Source: an uncultured Alphaproteobacteria bacterium
GTDB taxonomy: Bacteria > Pseudomonadota > Alphaproteobacteria > HIMB59 > GCA-002718135
Length of the DNA stretch: 52,259 bases
Assembly: GCA_902602845.1 (NCBI GenBank)
Contig: CACKSN010000007.1
Location: forward strand, 1 to 52,259
Reading direction: 5' to 3'
In this document: positions 1-8,360 of the stretch, piece by piece
Layout of the letters: the number at the start of each line of letters is the position of its first letter
Numbering within the stretch: position 1 is the first letter of the stretch
Position numbers and translations under genes: made by a program
Notes under the pieces: generated by a model
Databases searched by the model: none
Seen by the model: only the letters and a program-made list of their open reading frames with translations
Told to the model about the DNA's origin: nothing

Positions 1-825
1 AGATCTATCTTTTGTAAAATCTCTACCTGCAGATAAAAGACCTGCCTCTATTCTTCTACATCTAAATCCAGGTGAAGCTGTAAGGATCATTCCCAAATCT
101 TCACCTTTACTGAGTAATAAGTCCCCAATTTTTTTTGAGTCATTTTGTGGTCTTAAATAAATTTCCCAACCTAGTTCATTGGTAAACCCTGTTCTGCTTA
201 TAATTACTTTTTCTGAAGCAATTGAAGTTTCAATCCAATCAAAATAATTAAAACTATCTTTTATTGGCTGATCAACGAGTGTTTCTAAAAGTTTAAGAGA
301 TTTTGGACCTTGAACTTGGCTTACCCATACATTTGGATCTTTTATTTCAACATTTAAGTTTTTTGAGTGAGCTTTGTACCAACTATATAAATGCCCATCA
401 CCTTGAGCAAACCAAAATTTATTTTTTTCTAATCTTAATAATAATCCATCTGAAATCATTCCTCCATCATGATAGCAAGCAAATTGATAAGAACATCTTC
501 CAATTTTAACTTTTGAAATATCTCTAGGAAAAATTTGTTGAAGTAAATTTTCAGCATCTGGACCAGATATTTCATATGGATGTTCACCTGTATGACGTAA
601 AATTATTTCTTGTCTAGCTTTCCAATACATTTCATCTGCTGTAGCATGAGATAATTTTTCAAGTGTAAATCTCCCATCAGCGTAGTTAGTATATTCTGGG
701 TTAAGTGGTAACTCTTGATAAGTTAGAGGATGTATTTTCATGGGTCTAGCCAAATCTAAAGATCTACCAGTTTCTTTTATAACTGGCTTTACAACAAATC
801 TGTAATTACTAATTAAATCTCCCAT
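1..825 (-). CDS. GcvT/DmdA-like aminomethyltransferase family protein (partial, 3' end outside window)
   Basis: The reading frame runs from an ATG at 825 to the window edge (275 codons) with no stop, so the C-terminus is missing. The translation carries the GcvT-fold pattern: 'GEHPYEISGPDAENLL' followed by 'PRDISKVKIGRC', then 'HDGGMISDGLLLRL' and 'ISRTGFTNELGWEIY'. These segments match the folate-binding aminomethyltransferase family (GcvT, sarcosine and dimethylglycine demethylases, DMSP demethylase DmdA). Such enzymes move a methyl or methylene group from an N- or S-methylated substrate to tetrahydrofolate. It lies 41 bases downstream of the BHMT-like gene on the same strand, so the two are probably co-transcribed. 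That pairing suggests demethylation of betaine-derived compounds, which is inference. The substrate cannot be told from sequence, and true DmdA is only one option. Confidence 0.8.
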   Translation of the reverse strand, partial: MGDLISNYRFVVKPVIKETGRSLDLARPMKIHPLTYQELPLNPEYTNYADGRFTLEKLSHATADEMYWKARQEIILRHTGEHPYEISGPDAENLLQQIFPRDISKVKIGRCSYQFACYHDGGMISDGLLLRLEKNKFWFAQGDGHLYSWYKAHSKNLNVEIKDPNVWVSQVQGPKSLKLLETLVDQPIKDSFNYFDWIETSIASEKVIISRTGFTNELGWEIYLRPQNDSKKIGDLLLSKGEDLGMILTASPGFRCRRIEAGLLSAGRDFTKDRS

Positions 826-866
826 AAAATTTATTTAACTTATCACAAAATAATGAAAAAAAAATT

Positions 867-1790
867 TTAAAATAAATTCTTAATAGCTTCAATATGTCGT
901 GGCTTTACTTCACAGCATCCACCAACTAGAGTAACACCTTCATTTAAAGAATTTAAAACAAAATTTTTATATTTTTCTTCTCCAAATTCTTTATTTCGAG
1001 TTCCAAGCAACTCAACGGGATCAGTATAATCATAATGTCCTTCAAAACCTTCTGAATTGAATTTTTCTTCATTACTAGTAGGCAGTTGTTTAAATAAATT
1101 CATTTTATAACCAAAAGGAAGCTTTTGTTTATTAAATATAGGAATACTCAAATTAACGATTTCAGGTGATACGCAGGCTGATACTATGCCGCAACAATTA
1201 AATTTTTGAATAGTTTCAAAAAGTTCATCAAGACTTTCTCCAGATGGTAATTTTCCGTCATAACGTAAGTGTGCACCTACAAGAACTTGTTTATTAAATT
1301 CTTTTGAAGCTTCTAAAGCAATTTTTATTTCTTTGATGGAACATAAAACATCTAAGTAAAATATATCAACATAATCTTTTAATATTTTTGCAATTTCATG
1401 AAAATAATTAAACATTGTTTCGTCAGTTTCAAAATGTATTGGGGAATATGTATTACCTTGATTTGGCAATGATCCCGCTACAATAACTTTTTTATTACTT
1501 TCATTTTTTGCTTTTAATGCGAGTGCTCCAGCTGATCTTATTCCAAATTCAAATTTATCAAGTAAATTATATTTTTTTAATAGTCTTCTTCTAACACTAA
1601 AATTTGAAGTGACTATTAATTGTGATCCTGAATTTATAAAATTTTTATGCATATCTACAACCATTGAGTGATTATTTTCATTTAATAATGCTCGTGCAGA
1701 CCAAATATCACCTGTTGTTTCTAAACCCATTTCCATTAAAGTTTGACCTGAACCTCCATCAAGGAGATATTTCTTGTTTTGTAAAAACAT
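867..1790 (-). CDS. Betaine-homocysteine methyltransferase-like homocysteine S-methyltransferase
   Basis: A 307-residue TIM-barrel protein of the zinc-dependent homocysteine S-methyltransferase family. It starts with the family hallmark 'LLDGGSGQTLMEMG' (about residues 9-22). It ends with 'GGCCEVKPRHI', which supplies two zinc-binding cysteines (Cys292, Cys293). The third expected Cys is Cys206 in 'SACVSP'; the Asn that usually precedes it is Ala here. The length fits short bacterial BHMT/Mmu-type enzymes. The reaction is methyl transfer from glycine betaine or another methyl donor to homocysteine, giving methionine, in the cytoplasm. It follows the terminator of the solute-binding-protein gene and precedes a GcvT-like gene, a pairing that would handle sequential demethylation. 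S-methylmethionine as methyl donor cannot be excluded. No clear SAM riboswitch is visible in the 64-base gap upstream. Confidence 0.82.
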   Translation of the reverse strand: MFLQNKKYLLDGGSGQTLMEMGLETTGDIWSARALLNENNHSMVVDMHKNFINSGSQLIVTSNFSVRRRLLKKYNLLDKFEFGIRSAGALALKAKNESNKKVIVAGSLPNQGNTYSPIHFETDETMFNYFHEIAKILKDYVDIFYLDVLCSIKEIKIALEASKEFNKQVLVGAHLRYDGKLPSGESLDELFETIQKFNCCGIVSACVSPEIVNLSIPIFNKQKLPFGYKMNLFKQLPTSNEEKFNSEGFEGHYDYTDPVELLGTRNKEFGEEKYKNFVLNSLNEGVTLVGGCCEVKPRHIEAIKNLF

Positions 1791-1816
1791 TTTTTTGGAA
1801 GATTATTAGAAATAAT

Positions 1817-1838
1817 GTGGCGCATTTAAATGCGCCAC
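1817..1838 (-). terminator. Perfect 22-base palindromic hairpin after the SBP gene
   Basis: GTGGCGCATTT and AAATGCGCCAC form an 11-bp perfect inverted repeat, GC-rich against a very AT-rich background. It sits 17 bases beyond the stop of the minus-strand solute-binding-protein gene and before the BHMT-like gene. The minus-strand sequence after it is ATTATTTCTAAT, not a clean T-run, so it may act as an attenuator or an mRNA 3' stabiliser as much as a full terminator. Confidence 0.75.
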
Positions 1839-1854
1839 AAAGAAAATTAATTTT

Positions 1855-3483
1855 TTATGCAAACCACCAACGTTCAGAAATTTTGTTACCATCACTTTCC
1901 CAGTTTCCAGCAACATCATCTTTGTGAGCAAGTTTTTTAGAACCAGCTCCAACATATTGGTTAAATGCGTAAACAATTGCGCCACCATCGTAGTTACAAA
2001 GTGCTTGAGCTTCCCAGTACATTGATTTTCTTTTTTCAAAATCAAGTTCTGATCTAGCACTTCTAACTAATTCGTTGAAACGCTTTGTGGAATCTGTTTG
2101 CACAATATTACCCCAAGCAGCTTCATTCCACTCAGTGTCATCAGTAAACGCAGCAGACCACATCATATCTTCCGTAGGTCTTCCACCCCAAGAACTCATA
2201 CTGAATCCTTTAGTGTTCCATACGTTACTCCAATATCCATCTTCAGGTTCTTTCTTAACTCGAAGATCAATACCGCATTCTTGAGCTGAAGCAGCAATTA
2301 AGTTAGTTGCATCTGTACAACCTGCATAAGGTACTTCAGAAGTACTAATCTCAACTGGACCACTCACACCTGATTTTTTCCAGTGATAAGATGCTTTATC
2401 AGCATCAAATTCTCTTTGCTCTAAAGCACTATTATGGAATGGGTGAGCAGTTGCAATTGGATGATCATTACCTAATGAACCATATCCAAGCATGATCTTA
2501 TCAACAATTTCTTGTCGTTTAATTGCAAACTTCATTGCCATACGTACATCAAAGTTATCAAATGGTGGAACATTTAATCTCATCGGAGCCGTATAATGAG
2601 CATAACCAGATGCCGCAGTAATTTCTACATTAGGATCTCTAGTTAATAAATTTGCAGTTCTTAGATCAACACCATTCATCCAATCAATTTCACCGTTTAA
2701 TAATGCTGCTTGTCTTGTAGCAGGATCATTAATTCCGATTACTTCAACTGAATCAAAGTGCGCAACGCTATCACCTTTGAAATAATTTGGATTTCTTTTT
2801 CCAAACTTTGCACCAACACCAGGATTGAATTCATCCATAATATATGGACCAGTTCCAATTGTAGATTGAGCATCTACAACTCCATCTTTTGTTGGTTTAA
2901 TCATTATGTGATAGTCAGTTGTAATCGCTGGCCAGTCTGCATTTGCGCCCTTAAGTTTAAATATAACTTTATTAGCACCATCAGCTGAGATTGTATCAAT
3001 TTGTGATAATAAACCTCCTGCTGCAGAAGCAGTGTCTGGATTCATATGATATTGATAGTTAAGTACAACATCCTCAGCAGTCATTGATTTACCATTGTGG
3101 AATTCAACACCTTTACGAAGATTATATACCCAAGTTTGAGCATCATCTGACTCAATTGACTCTGCAAGTTCAGGTACAATAGTGTGATCAGAATCAACAA
3201 CTGTTAAACAGTTTTGATATGACCATGCTGTAGCTTGCATGAACGAGCTTTGATAAGTTGCAGGATCAAGTGTATCTGTAGTATCAGCTGCACCATTACC
3301 CCATCTAAAATGTCCGCCTTTTTTTGGAGTAGCAGCAACAGCTTTATCAGCTAGTGACAGAGCTATTGGTAGAGTTACACCAGTTGCAAGAACAGACATC
3401 ATGAACTGTCTTCTATCAATTAGCCCTTTTGTGAGCTTTGAAGACTGTTCTTTAATATATTTGTCTATTTTCTTATCTTTCAT
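1855..3483 (-). CDS. ABC transporter substrate-binding protein, family 5 (peptide/opine/nickel type), Tat-exported
   Basis: A 542-residue periplasmic binding protein of the SBP_bac_5 (DppA/OppA) family. The N-terminus has a twin-arginine motif 'DRRQFMMS' (residues 23-30), a hydrophobic stretch and a likely cut after 'ADKAVA' near residue 50. This points to folded export by the Tat pathway. The family signature region 'LDPATYQSSFMQ' and 'WVYNLRKGVEFHNGKSMTAEDVV' are present. A strong SD (GGGAGGAC) precedes the ATG at 3483. The gene is read divergently from its presumed permease and ATPase genes (3675-7192), so it can be expressed more strongly. It is visibly less AT-rich than its neighbours, as expected for a highly expressed binding protein. 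The ligand is unknown: the family binds peptides but also opines, sugars and other solutes. The leader carries a strong hairpin at 3501-3524. Confidence 0.92.
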   Translation of the reverse strand: MKDKKIDKYIKEQSSKLTKGLIDRRQFMMSVLATGVTLPIALSLADKAVAATPKKGGHFRWGNGAADTTDTLDPATYQSSFMQATAWSYQNCLTVVDSDHTIVPELAESIESDDAQTWVYNLRKGVEFHNGKSMTAEDVVLNYQYHMNPDTASAAGGLLSQIDTISADGANKVIFKLKGANADWPAITTDYHIMIKPTKDGVVDAQSTIGTGPYIMDEFNPGVGAKFGKRNPNYFKGDSVAHFDSVEVIGINDPATRQAALLNGEIDWMNGVDLRTANLLTRDPNVEITAASGYAHYTAPMRLNVPPFDNFDVRMAMKFAIKRQEIVDKIMLGYGSLGNDHPIATAHPFHNSALEQREFDADKASYHWKKSGVSGPVEISTSEVPYAGCTDATNLIAASAQECGIDLRVKKEPEDGYWSNVWNTKGFSMSSWGGRPTEDMMWSAAFTDDTEWNEAAWGNIVQTDSTKRFNELVRSARSELDFEKRKSMYWEAQALCNYDGGAIVYAFNQYVGAGSKKLAHKDDVAGNWESDGNKISERWWFA

Positions 3484-3500
3484 TTGTCCTCCCTTTTATT

Positions 3501-3524
3501 GAACAAAAACCTGTGTTTTTGTTC
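3501..3524 (-). promoter_or_regulatory. Perfect 10-bp inverted repeat in the SBP 5' leader
   Basis: GAACAAAAAC, a 4-base loop (ctgt), then GTTTTTGTTC. The repeat lies 18 bases from the SBP start codon and only a few bases from its SD. As DNA it could be a repressor operator. As minus-strand RNA it could be a hairpin controlling ribosome access or stability. No known riboswitch is recognised. Confidence 0.6.
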
Positions 3525-3526
3525 AT

Positions 3527-3540
3527 AATTTCTAGAAATT
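3527..3540. promoter_or_regulatory. 14-bp perfect palindrome AATTTCTAGAAATT in the divergent promoter region
   Basis: A perfect dyad lies three bases from the leader hairpin, in the 191-base gap between the divergent SBP and permease genes. Its size and position suit a dimeric regulator site for the transport operon. No cognate regulator is adjacent and no family consensus is recognised. The rest of the gap (3541-3663) is AT-rich with no gene seen. Confidence 0.35.
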
Positions 3541-3674
3541 TAACAAAAAACAAACTTAAGTTAATTAACATACAAACATATAAATTATTTAAATTCAACG
3601 GATAATTTGTGAAATTTAGGTTGCATAATGGCCTAATTAAGTAATAACAAAATTAAAATATATAGGAGGATAAT

Positions 3675-4673
3675 ATTAGCCAAATTCACCCAATATTTAG
3701 AACAATTTTTTTACGAATTGGTCTTGGATTAATTACTGTATTTGCTTTTTCAGTAATTATTTTTAGCTGTTTTTCTTTTTTGCCAGGAGATTTTGCAACT
3801 GAGATTCTCGGACAATCAGCAACAAAATCTTCTGTAGAGGCGCTTAGATCAGAATTAGGCTTAGATAAACATCCCATTCCAAGATATTTTGAATGGCTAT
3901 CTAATGTATTTCAAGGAGATTTTGGAAGTTCTTTCTCAGGTAGATCTAAAGTACAAGGTGATCAAGGAGATAGATCAAGACTTGTTGTTGAACTAATAAT
4001 TCCCAGGCTTAAAAATACACTCTTTTTAACTGGGGTTAGTGCTCTAGTGGCTATTCCGCTAGCATTGCTACTTGGTATTTCAGCTGCATTATACAGAAAT
4101 AGTGTTTACGATAGATCAGCTACTGGTTTTAGTTTAGTTACTGTTTCTTCTCCAGAGTTTTTTACTGGGTATATTTTTATACTTTTATTAGCTACCTTAT
4201 TTCCAGTTTTTCCGACAATAGCAAATGTTAATGAAGACACATCATTAATTGATAGGTTTTATTTAACTGCTTTACCAGTTTTTACTTTAACGCTTGTAAC
4301 AATGGGTCATATGATGAGGATGACTCGGTCAGCAATAATAAATATTTTATCTAGTGAATATATTGAAATGGCAAAATTATCTGGTGCTACCAGATATGAA
4401 GTAATTGTAAAACATGCTTTACCTAATGCTTGGGCTCCAATTGCTCAAGTCATAACTATTAATCTTGCTTATATGTTAATTGGCTCAGTTGTTGTTGAGT
4501 TTGTATTTAATTATCAAGGAATAGGAAGACTAATGGTTGGGTCCGTTTACAATAGAGACATTCCAGTTGTTCAGGCTTGCGCCTTAATATTTGCATCGAC
4601 TTATGTTATTTTAAATTTACTAGCTGATTTAATAGGCATAATTTCAAACCCTAGACTTTTATATCCAAAATGA
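3675..4673 (+). CDS. ABC transporter permease, DppB/OppB type (probable ATT start)
   Basis: Membrane permease of the dipeptide/oligopeptide type. Typical DppB proteins begin with a first membrane helix ending in 'PGD'. Here the first possible ATG/GTG/TTG codon (TTG 3780) would begin at that very 'LPGDF' and delete the helix. The frame stays open upstream to a TAG at 3663-3665. It encodes a canonical helix that begins at ATT 3675, five bases after a perfect AGGAGG (3664-3669). I therefore choose ATT as start, giving 332 residues. The EAA loop 'EYIEMAKLSGATRYEVIVKHALPNA' region is intact. The gene overlaps the next permease by 4 bases (ATGA). It should form the channel with the 4670-5593 product and be energised by the broken ATPase gene that follows. 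Confidence 0.9.
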   Translation: MSQIHPIFRTIFLRIGLGLITVFAFSVIIFSCFSFLPGDFATEILGQSATKSSVEALRSELGLDKHPIPRYFEWLSNVFQGDFGSSFSGRSKVQGDQGDRSRLVVELIIPRLKNTLFLTGVSALVAIPLALLLGISAALYRNSVYDRSATGFSLVTVSSPEFFTGYIFILLLATLFPVFPTIANVNEDTSLIDRFYLTALPVFTLTLVTMGHMMRMTRSAIINILSSEYIEMAKLSGATRYEVIVKHALPNAWAPIAQVITINLAYMLIGSVVVEFVFNYQGIGRLMVGSVYNRDIPVVQACALIFASTYVILNLLADLIGIISNPRLLYPK

Positions 4674-5593
4674 GTGATAGTGCACAATCATATTCAGCAA
4701 AAGGTGAAGTTAGTAACATAACTAAAAGAAGAACTAGATTTGAAAGAATAAAAATAGCATTTTCTAAAGCTCCCTTATCTGCTTGGTTTGGAATGATTGT
4801 ACTTTCTATCTATCTTTTTGCTGCATTCTTTGCTCCATTTATTGCACCACATGGTGAAGCAGAAGTTTTCCCAGTTGCGTACGCGCCATGGGGTGGAGAA
4901 CACTTATTGGGAACAGATCAAATAGGAAGAGACATTCTCTCTAGATTAATCTTTGCTTCAAGAAATACACTAGGAATTTGTTTTTTAGCTTGTTCCATTG
5001 CTTTAATTATAGGAACAATATTTGGAATAATTGCAGCAATAGATAGAAGTTATATTGATCAAATCTTAAGCAGATCAATTGATACTTTAATGGCAATTCC
5101 TGTAATGATTTTTACTTTTATTCTTTTATCAGTTTTTGGACCAAGTAATTTAAATTTAATTTTAATTTTAGGGGTATTAGAATCTACAAGATTTTTTAGA
5201 ATTTCAAGATCTGTAGCTGTTGGTCAAGTTGTATTAGAATATGTTGAGGTAGCTAAACTAAGAGGAGAAAAACTTTCATATATTATTTTTAGAGAAATTC
5301 TTCCTAATATAGCATCCCCTTTGATAGTTGAATTCGGAGTAAGATTTATTTTTATTATTTTTACAGTTTCAAGTTTAAGCTTTTTAGGTTTAGGAATACA
5401 GCCACCAGCAGCGGATTGGGCTGCTATGGTGAGAGAAAATGCAATATTAATTCAATATGCCCAATATGATATTACTGCAGGGTTAACCCCACTAATTCCT
5501 GCTGCAATAATTGCATTATTAGCTCTTGCAATTAACTTCGTAATTGATTGGTATTTATTCATTACAAGCGGTTTAAAAGATGACATCAAATAA
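4670..5593 (+). CDS. ABC transporter permease, DppC/OppC type
   Basis: A 307-residue inner-membrane permease, partner of the DppB-type protein. It has a cytoplasmic N-terminal tail, a first helix around residues 40-60, the periplasmic 'GTDQIGRDILSRLIFASRNTL' segment typical of DppC, and a clear EAA loop 'EYVEVAKLRGEKLSYIIFRE'. The C-terminal 'LSFLGLGIQPPAADWAAMV' segment is also characteristic of the family. ATGA overlap with the upstream permease and a 14-base overlap with the downstream ATPase indicate one operon with translational coupling. The substrate follows that of the divergent family-5 binding protein and is unknown. Confidence 0.93.
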   Translation: MSDSAQSYSAKGEVSNITKRRTRFERIKIAFSKAPLSAWFGMIVLSIYLFAAFFAPFIAPHGEAEVFPVAYAPWGGEHLLGTDQIGRDILSRLIFASRNTLGICFLACSIALIIGTIFGIIAAIDRSYIDQILSRSIDTLMAIPVMIFTFILLSVFGPSNLNLILILGVLESTRFFRISRSVAVGQVVLEYVEVAKLRGEKLSYIIFREILPNIASPLIVEFGVRFIFIIFTVSSLSFLGLGIQPPAADWAAMVRENAILIQYAQYDITAGLTPLIPAAIIALLALAINFVIDWYLFITSGLKDDIK

Positions 5594-7192
5594 TAAAAAA
5601 GAACTTCTTTTAGAAATGAAGAATATTCATATTGATGGATTTTCAGATGAGAGATGGCATAAAATATTAAAAGGTGTTGATCTAAATTTATACAGAGGTG
5701 AGATTTTAGGTTTAATTGGAGAAAGTGGTGCTGGTAAATCAACTATGGGAAAAGCTGCTATGGGTTATACTCAACCAGGTTGTAAAATTATTAAAGGTGA
5801 AATAATTTTTAATGGTAAAGATCTTGCTAAGCTCACAGAATATGAAAAAAGAAAAATCTGGGGTACTAAAATTTCATATGTTGCACAATCTGCAGCAGCA
5901 TCTTTTAATCCTGCACACAGATTAATGGAACAAACTATTAGTGCAGCAAATAGGGCAAAAATAAATCCTACTGAAGTGTTAAGAAAAGATGCAGTCCAAC
6001 TTTATGAATCACTACAACTACCAGATGCTGAAAATATTGGAGAGAGATATCCCCATCAAGTTTCTGGTGGTCAATTACAAAGAATTATGACTGCTATGGC
6101 TATGTCGCCAAGACCAGAACTTATAATTTTTGATGAACCAACAACTGCCTTGATGTTACTACTCAAGTTGAAGTTCTGTCTGCTATGAGATCAATAGTAG
6201 ATAAATTTAATACTGCTGCAATTTATATTACGCATGATTTAGCTGTAGTTGCTCAAATGGCTGATAGAATTAAGGTTCTTAGATATGGAGAAGAGGTTGA
6301 AGAGTCTGAGACAAGAGAGATGCTCTCAAATCCTAAAGAAGAATATACCAAATCACTATGGTCAGTAAGATCACTAATCAAGCCTGAACAAACAAACGAT
6401 GATTATATGTTGTCCATTAAAAATATTGATGCAGCTTATGGCACATCAAAAGTTTTACATGATGTTTCTGTTAATATTCCTAGAGGTAAAACTGTAGCAA
6501 TAGTTGGAGAAAGTGGATCAGGAAAATCAACAACTGCTAGAGTAATAACGGGCCTACTACCTCAAACCAAAGGAGAAATTATTTTTGATGGAAAAAAATT
6601 ATCTCCTAAACTTGAGCAAAGATCAAAAGAAGAATTAAGAAGAATTCAAATAATTTTTCAAATGCCTGATACCGCAATGAATCCTAAACAAACTGTTGAT
6701 GAAATTATTGGAAGACCAATTGAATTTTACCATGGAGTAAAAGGAAAAGAACGTGAGACTAAAGTAATTGAGTTGTTAAAAATGATTGAACTAGATGAAA
6801 CGTTTTTAGATAGATTGCCATCTGAATTATCAGGAGGCCAAAAACAAAGAATTTGTATAGCTAGAGCTTTAGCCGCTAATCCAGATCTAATTATTTGTGA
6901 TGAGGTTACTTCAGCATTGGATCAAATTGTTCAAGAAGGAATTTTAAAACTGTTACAAAAACTTCAAAAAGATCTTGGTGTAACTTATATTTTTATAACT
7001 CACGATATTGCCACTGTTAAAGCCATTTCGGATGAAATAGTTGTTATGTATCAAGGTAAAGTAGTTGAGCAAGGCTTAAAAAGTAAAATTTTAAACCCTC
7101 CACACCCTGATTATACTGAGTTGTTATTATCTTCAGTTCCAGAAATGGATCCTGATTGGCTAACAAATCTTTTAAATAAAAGATCAAGCTAA
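5580..7192 (+). pseudogene. Double-NBD ABC transporter ATPase (DppD-DppF fusion type), interrupted by a -1 frameshift
   Basis: Two overlapping frames (5580-6188 and 6185-7192) together make a typical 537-residue protein with two ATPase domains. Domain 1 has Walker A 'GESGAGKST', signature 'VSGGQLQR' and Walker B 'LIIFDEP'. The frame breaks just after 'DEPTTAL': TTG (6150-6152) is followed by ATG where GATG is expected. Adding one G gives 'TTALDVTTQVEVLSAMRS' and joins the H-loop 'IYITHDLAVV' of the second frame. Domain 2 is intact (GESGSGKSTT, LSGGQKQR, DEVTSALD). As written, domain 1 loses its D-loop Asp and H-loop His and transport should fail. A sequencing or assembly error, a genuine recent mutation, and less likely translational recoding are all possible. 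Neighbouring genes show no decay, which favours an error or a very recent event. Confidence 0.85.
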
Positions 7193-7246
7193 TTAATCTA
7201 ATTAAAAATACTTGAAAATATTTTAAATTTATTATTTAAATTTTTT

Positions 7247-8089
7247 GTGAAAAAAATTTCTAAATTAGATGAGTATTTATTTGATCTTAATGGATACTTA
7301 ATTATTAAAAATGCTTTAAGTAAAAAAGAACTTATTAATTTAAATAAAATTTTGGATAATTTAAAAAACTTAGGTAATAAACAGTGGGCCGGTCATGTTC
7401 ATGGTCATAATTACGGAGGTAAGGAGGGCTTAAATCTTCAACAAATTTATGAAGCAGGAAAGCCTTTTGAAAATTTAATTGACCATCCTTCATGGATTAA
7501 TCACATGTTACATTTTGTAGGAGGTAAAGGCTCTTTTGACCACACTCATGGTCCATTATTTATTGATGAGAACTTTGCAAATATTAGAGGCCCAGGTGAG
7601 GCTATCGGCATACATTCTGGCAACCATGAAGGCCTACAAAGAAATCATTATAGATTTCAAAATGGAAAATTTCATTGTGCACAAGTAAATATTTTATTAG
7701 CTTTGAATGATATTGGTCCAGGTGATGGTGGAACTGTTGTAATACCTGCATCACATAAATCTAACATAGAGCATCCAGAATTTAGAGAAAACAAGATGTT
7801 AAAAGGCGGTAAAGTATCATCAGCAGATGGAATGACTGCATCTGTTGAGGTTCATTTAAAAGCAGGTGATGGACTTTTATTTGTAGACTCATTATGTCAT
7901 GGTTCAGCAAAAAGAGTTAATAATGGAGAAAGAAGAATTGTTGTATACAGGTATGGACCTTCTTGGGGATTTTTTCGTCACCCGTATCGCCCATCAGCTC
8001 AATTACTTAAAAGATTATCTAAGTTCCAAAAAAGTATTGTGATGCCTCATGAAAAGGTTTTAACTCCTTCTAATAAAAATTCTTGTTGA
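7247..8089 (+). CDS. Phytanoyl-CoA dioxygenase (PhyH) family protein
   Basis: A 280-residue protein with a GTG start and no evident SD. The N-terminal 'FDLNGYLIIKNALSKKEL' is the usual PhyH opening. The core 'ALNDIGPGDGGTVVIPASHKS' (about residues 152-172) is the family's double-stranded beta-helix signature. A distal His (His218 in 'DSLCHGSAKR') and nearby arginines fit iron and 2-oxoglutarate binding. The proximal HxD pair is less obvious; His123 ('GIHSGN') is a candidate ligand, so catalytic competence is not proven. PhyH enzymes hydroxylate or demethylate many small substrates using 2-oxoglutarate, Fe(II) and O2. Position after the transporter and before the SDR and GMC oxidoreductases suggests the first oxidative step on an imported compound, which is inference. 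Confidence 0.8.
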   Translation: MKKISKLDEYLFDLNGYLIIKNALSKKELINLNKILDNLKNLGNKQWAGHVHGHNYGGKEGLNLQQIYEAGKPFENLIDHPSWINHMLHFVGGKGSFDHTHGPLFIDENFANIRGPGEAIGIHSGNHEGLQRNHYRFQNGKFHCAQVNILLALNDIGPGDGGTVVIPASHKSNIEHPEFRENKMLKGGKVSSADGMTASVEVHLKAGDGLLFVDSLCHGSAKRVNNGERRIVVYRYGPSWGFFRHPYRPSAQLLKRLSKFQKSIVMPHEKVLTPSNKNSC

Positions 8090-8091
8090 TT

Positions 8092-8355
8092 GTGAATATA
8101 ATTAAATCAATTTTAAATATTTTTCTAAGTAAAGAGAGCAAATTTAATAATCTTGAGGCAAGAAATATAATGATAGCTGAAAGCAGCTTTAATAAAATGA
8201 ATTTAACATTAGGAAATACTTTTAAGGTTAACGGAAATATCAAAATTAAAAATTTTAAAGAAAAAATTACAGAAGATAATCTAACGGTAGTAGTTATTAA
8301 TAATAAAGGTAAAACAATTGGCTATATTACCAAAAATGAATTAATTAATAATTAA
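8092..8355 (+). CDS. Small protein with a CBS-domain-like C-terminus
   Basis: About 87 residues from GTG 8092; in-frame TTG codons at 8083 and 8086 are alternatives, and both overlap the PhyH gene. The final third, 'LTVVVINNKGKTIGYITKNEL', has the beta-strand/turn/'G-x-I-T' pattern that ends a CBS motif. Only one half-module is visible and the N-terminal half is not recognisable. CBS modules normally occur in pairs and bind adenine nucleotides, so a homodimer or a decayed regulator is possible. It lies tightly between the PhyH and SDR genes in the same operon. No function is assigned. Confidence 0.6.
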   Translation: MNIIKSILNIFLSKESKFNNLEARNIMIAESSFNKMNLTLGNTFKVNGNIKIKNFKEKITEDNLTVVVINNKGKTIGYITKNELINN

Positions 8356-8360
8356 ATTTT

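Noticed and set aside
1791-1854. SAM riboswitch before the BHMT-like gene
   Set aside because: The 64-base gap holds only the perfect palindromic hairpin and AT-rich sequence; no pseudoknot-forming conserved core of SAM-II or SAM-V type can be laid out.
1806-2060. Open frame of 84 codons on the minus strand inside the SBP gene
   Set aside because: It lies within the well-supported family-5 binding-protein gene in another frame, crosses the terminator palindrome and has no recognisable domain.
6140-6190. Programmed -1 frameshift site in the transporter ATPase
   Set aside because: There is no X-XXY-YYZ slippery sequence or downstream structure at the junction, and no role for recoding in this family is known; a one-base indel or error is simpler.
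7193-7246. Terminator after the transporter operon (AAATTT...AAATTT followed by T-run)
   Set aside because: The stem is only six A-T pairs and is expected by chance in this AT-rich gap; transcription probably continues into the PhyH operon.
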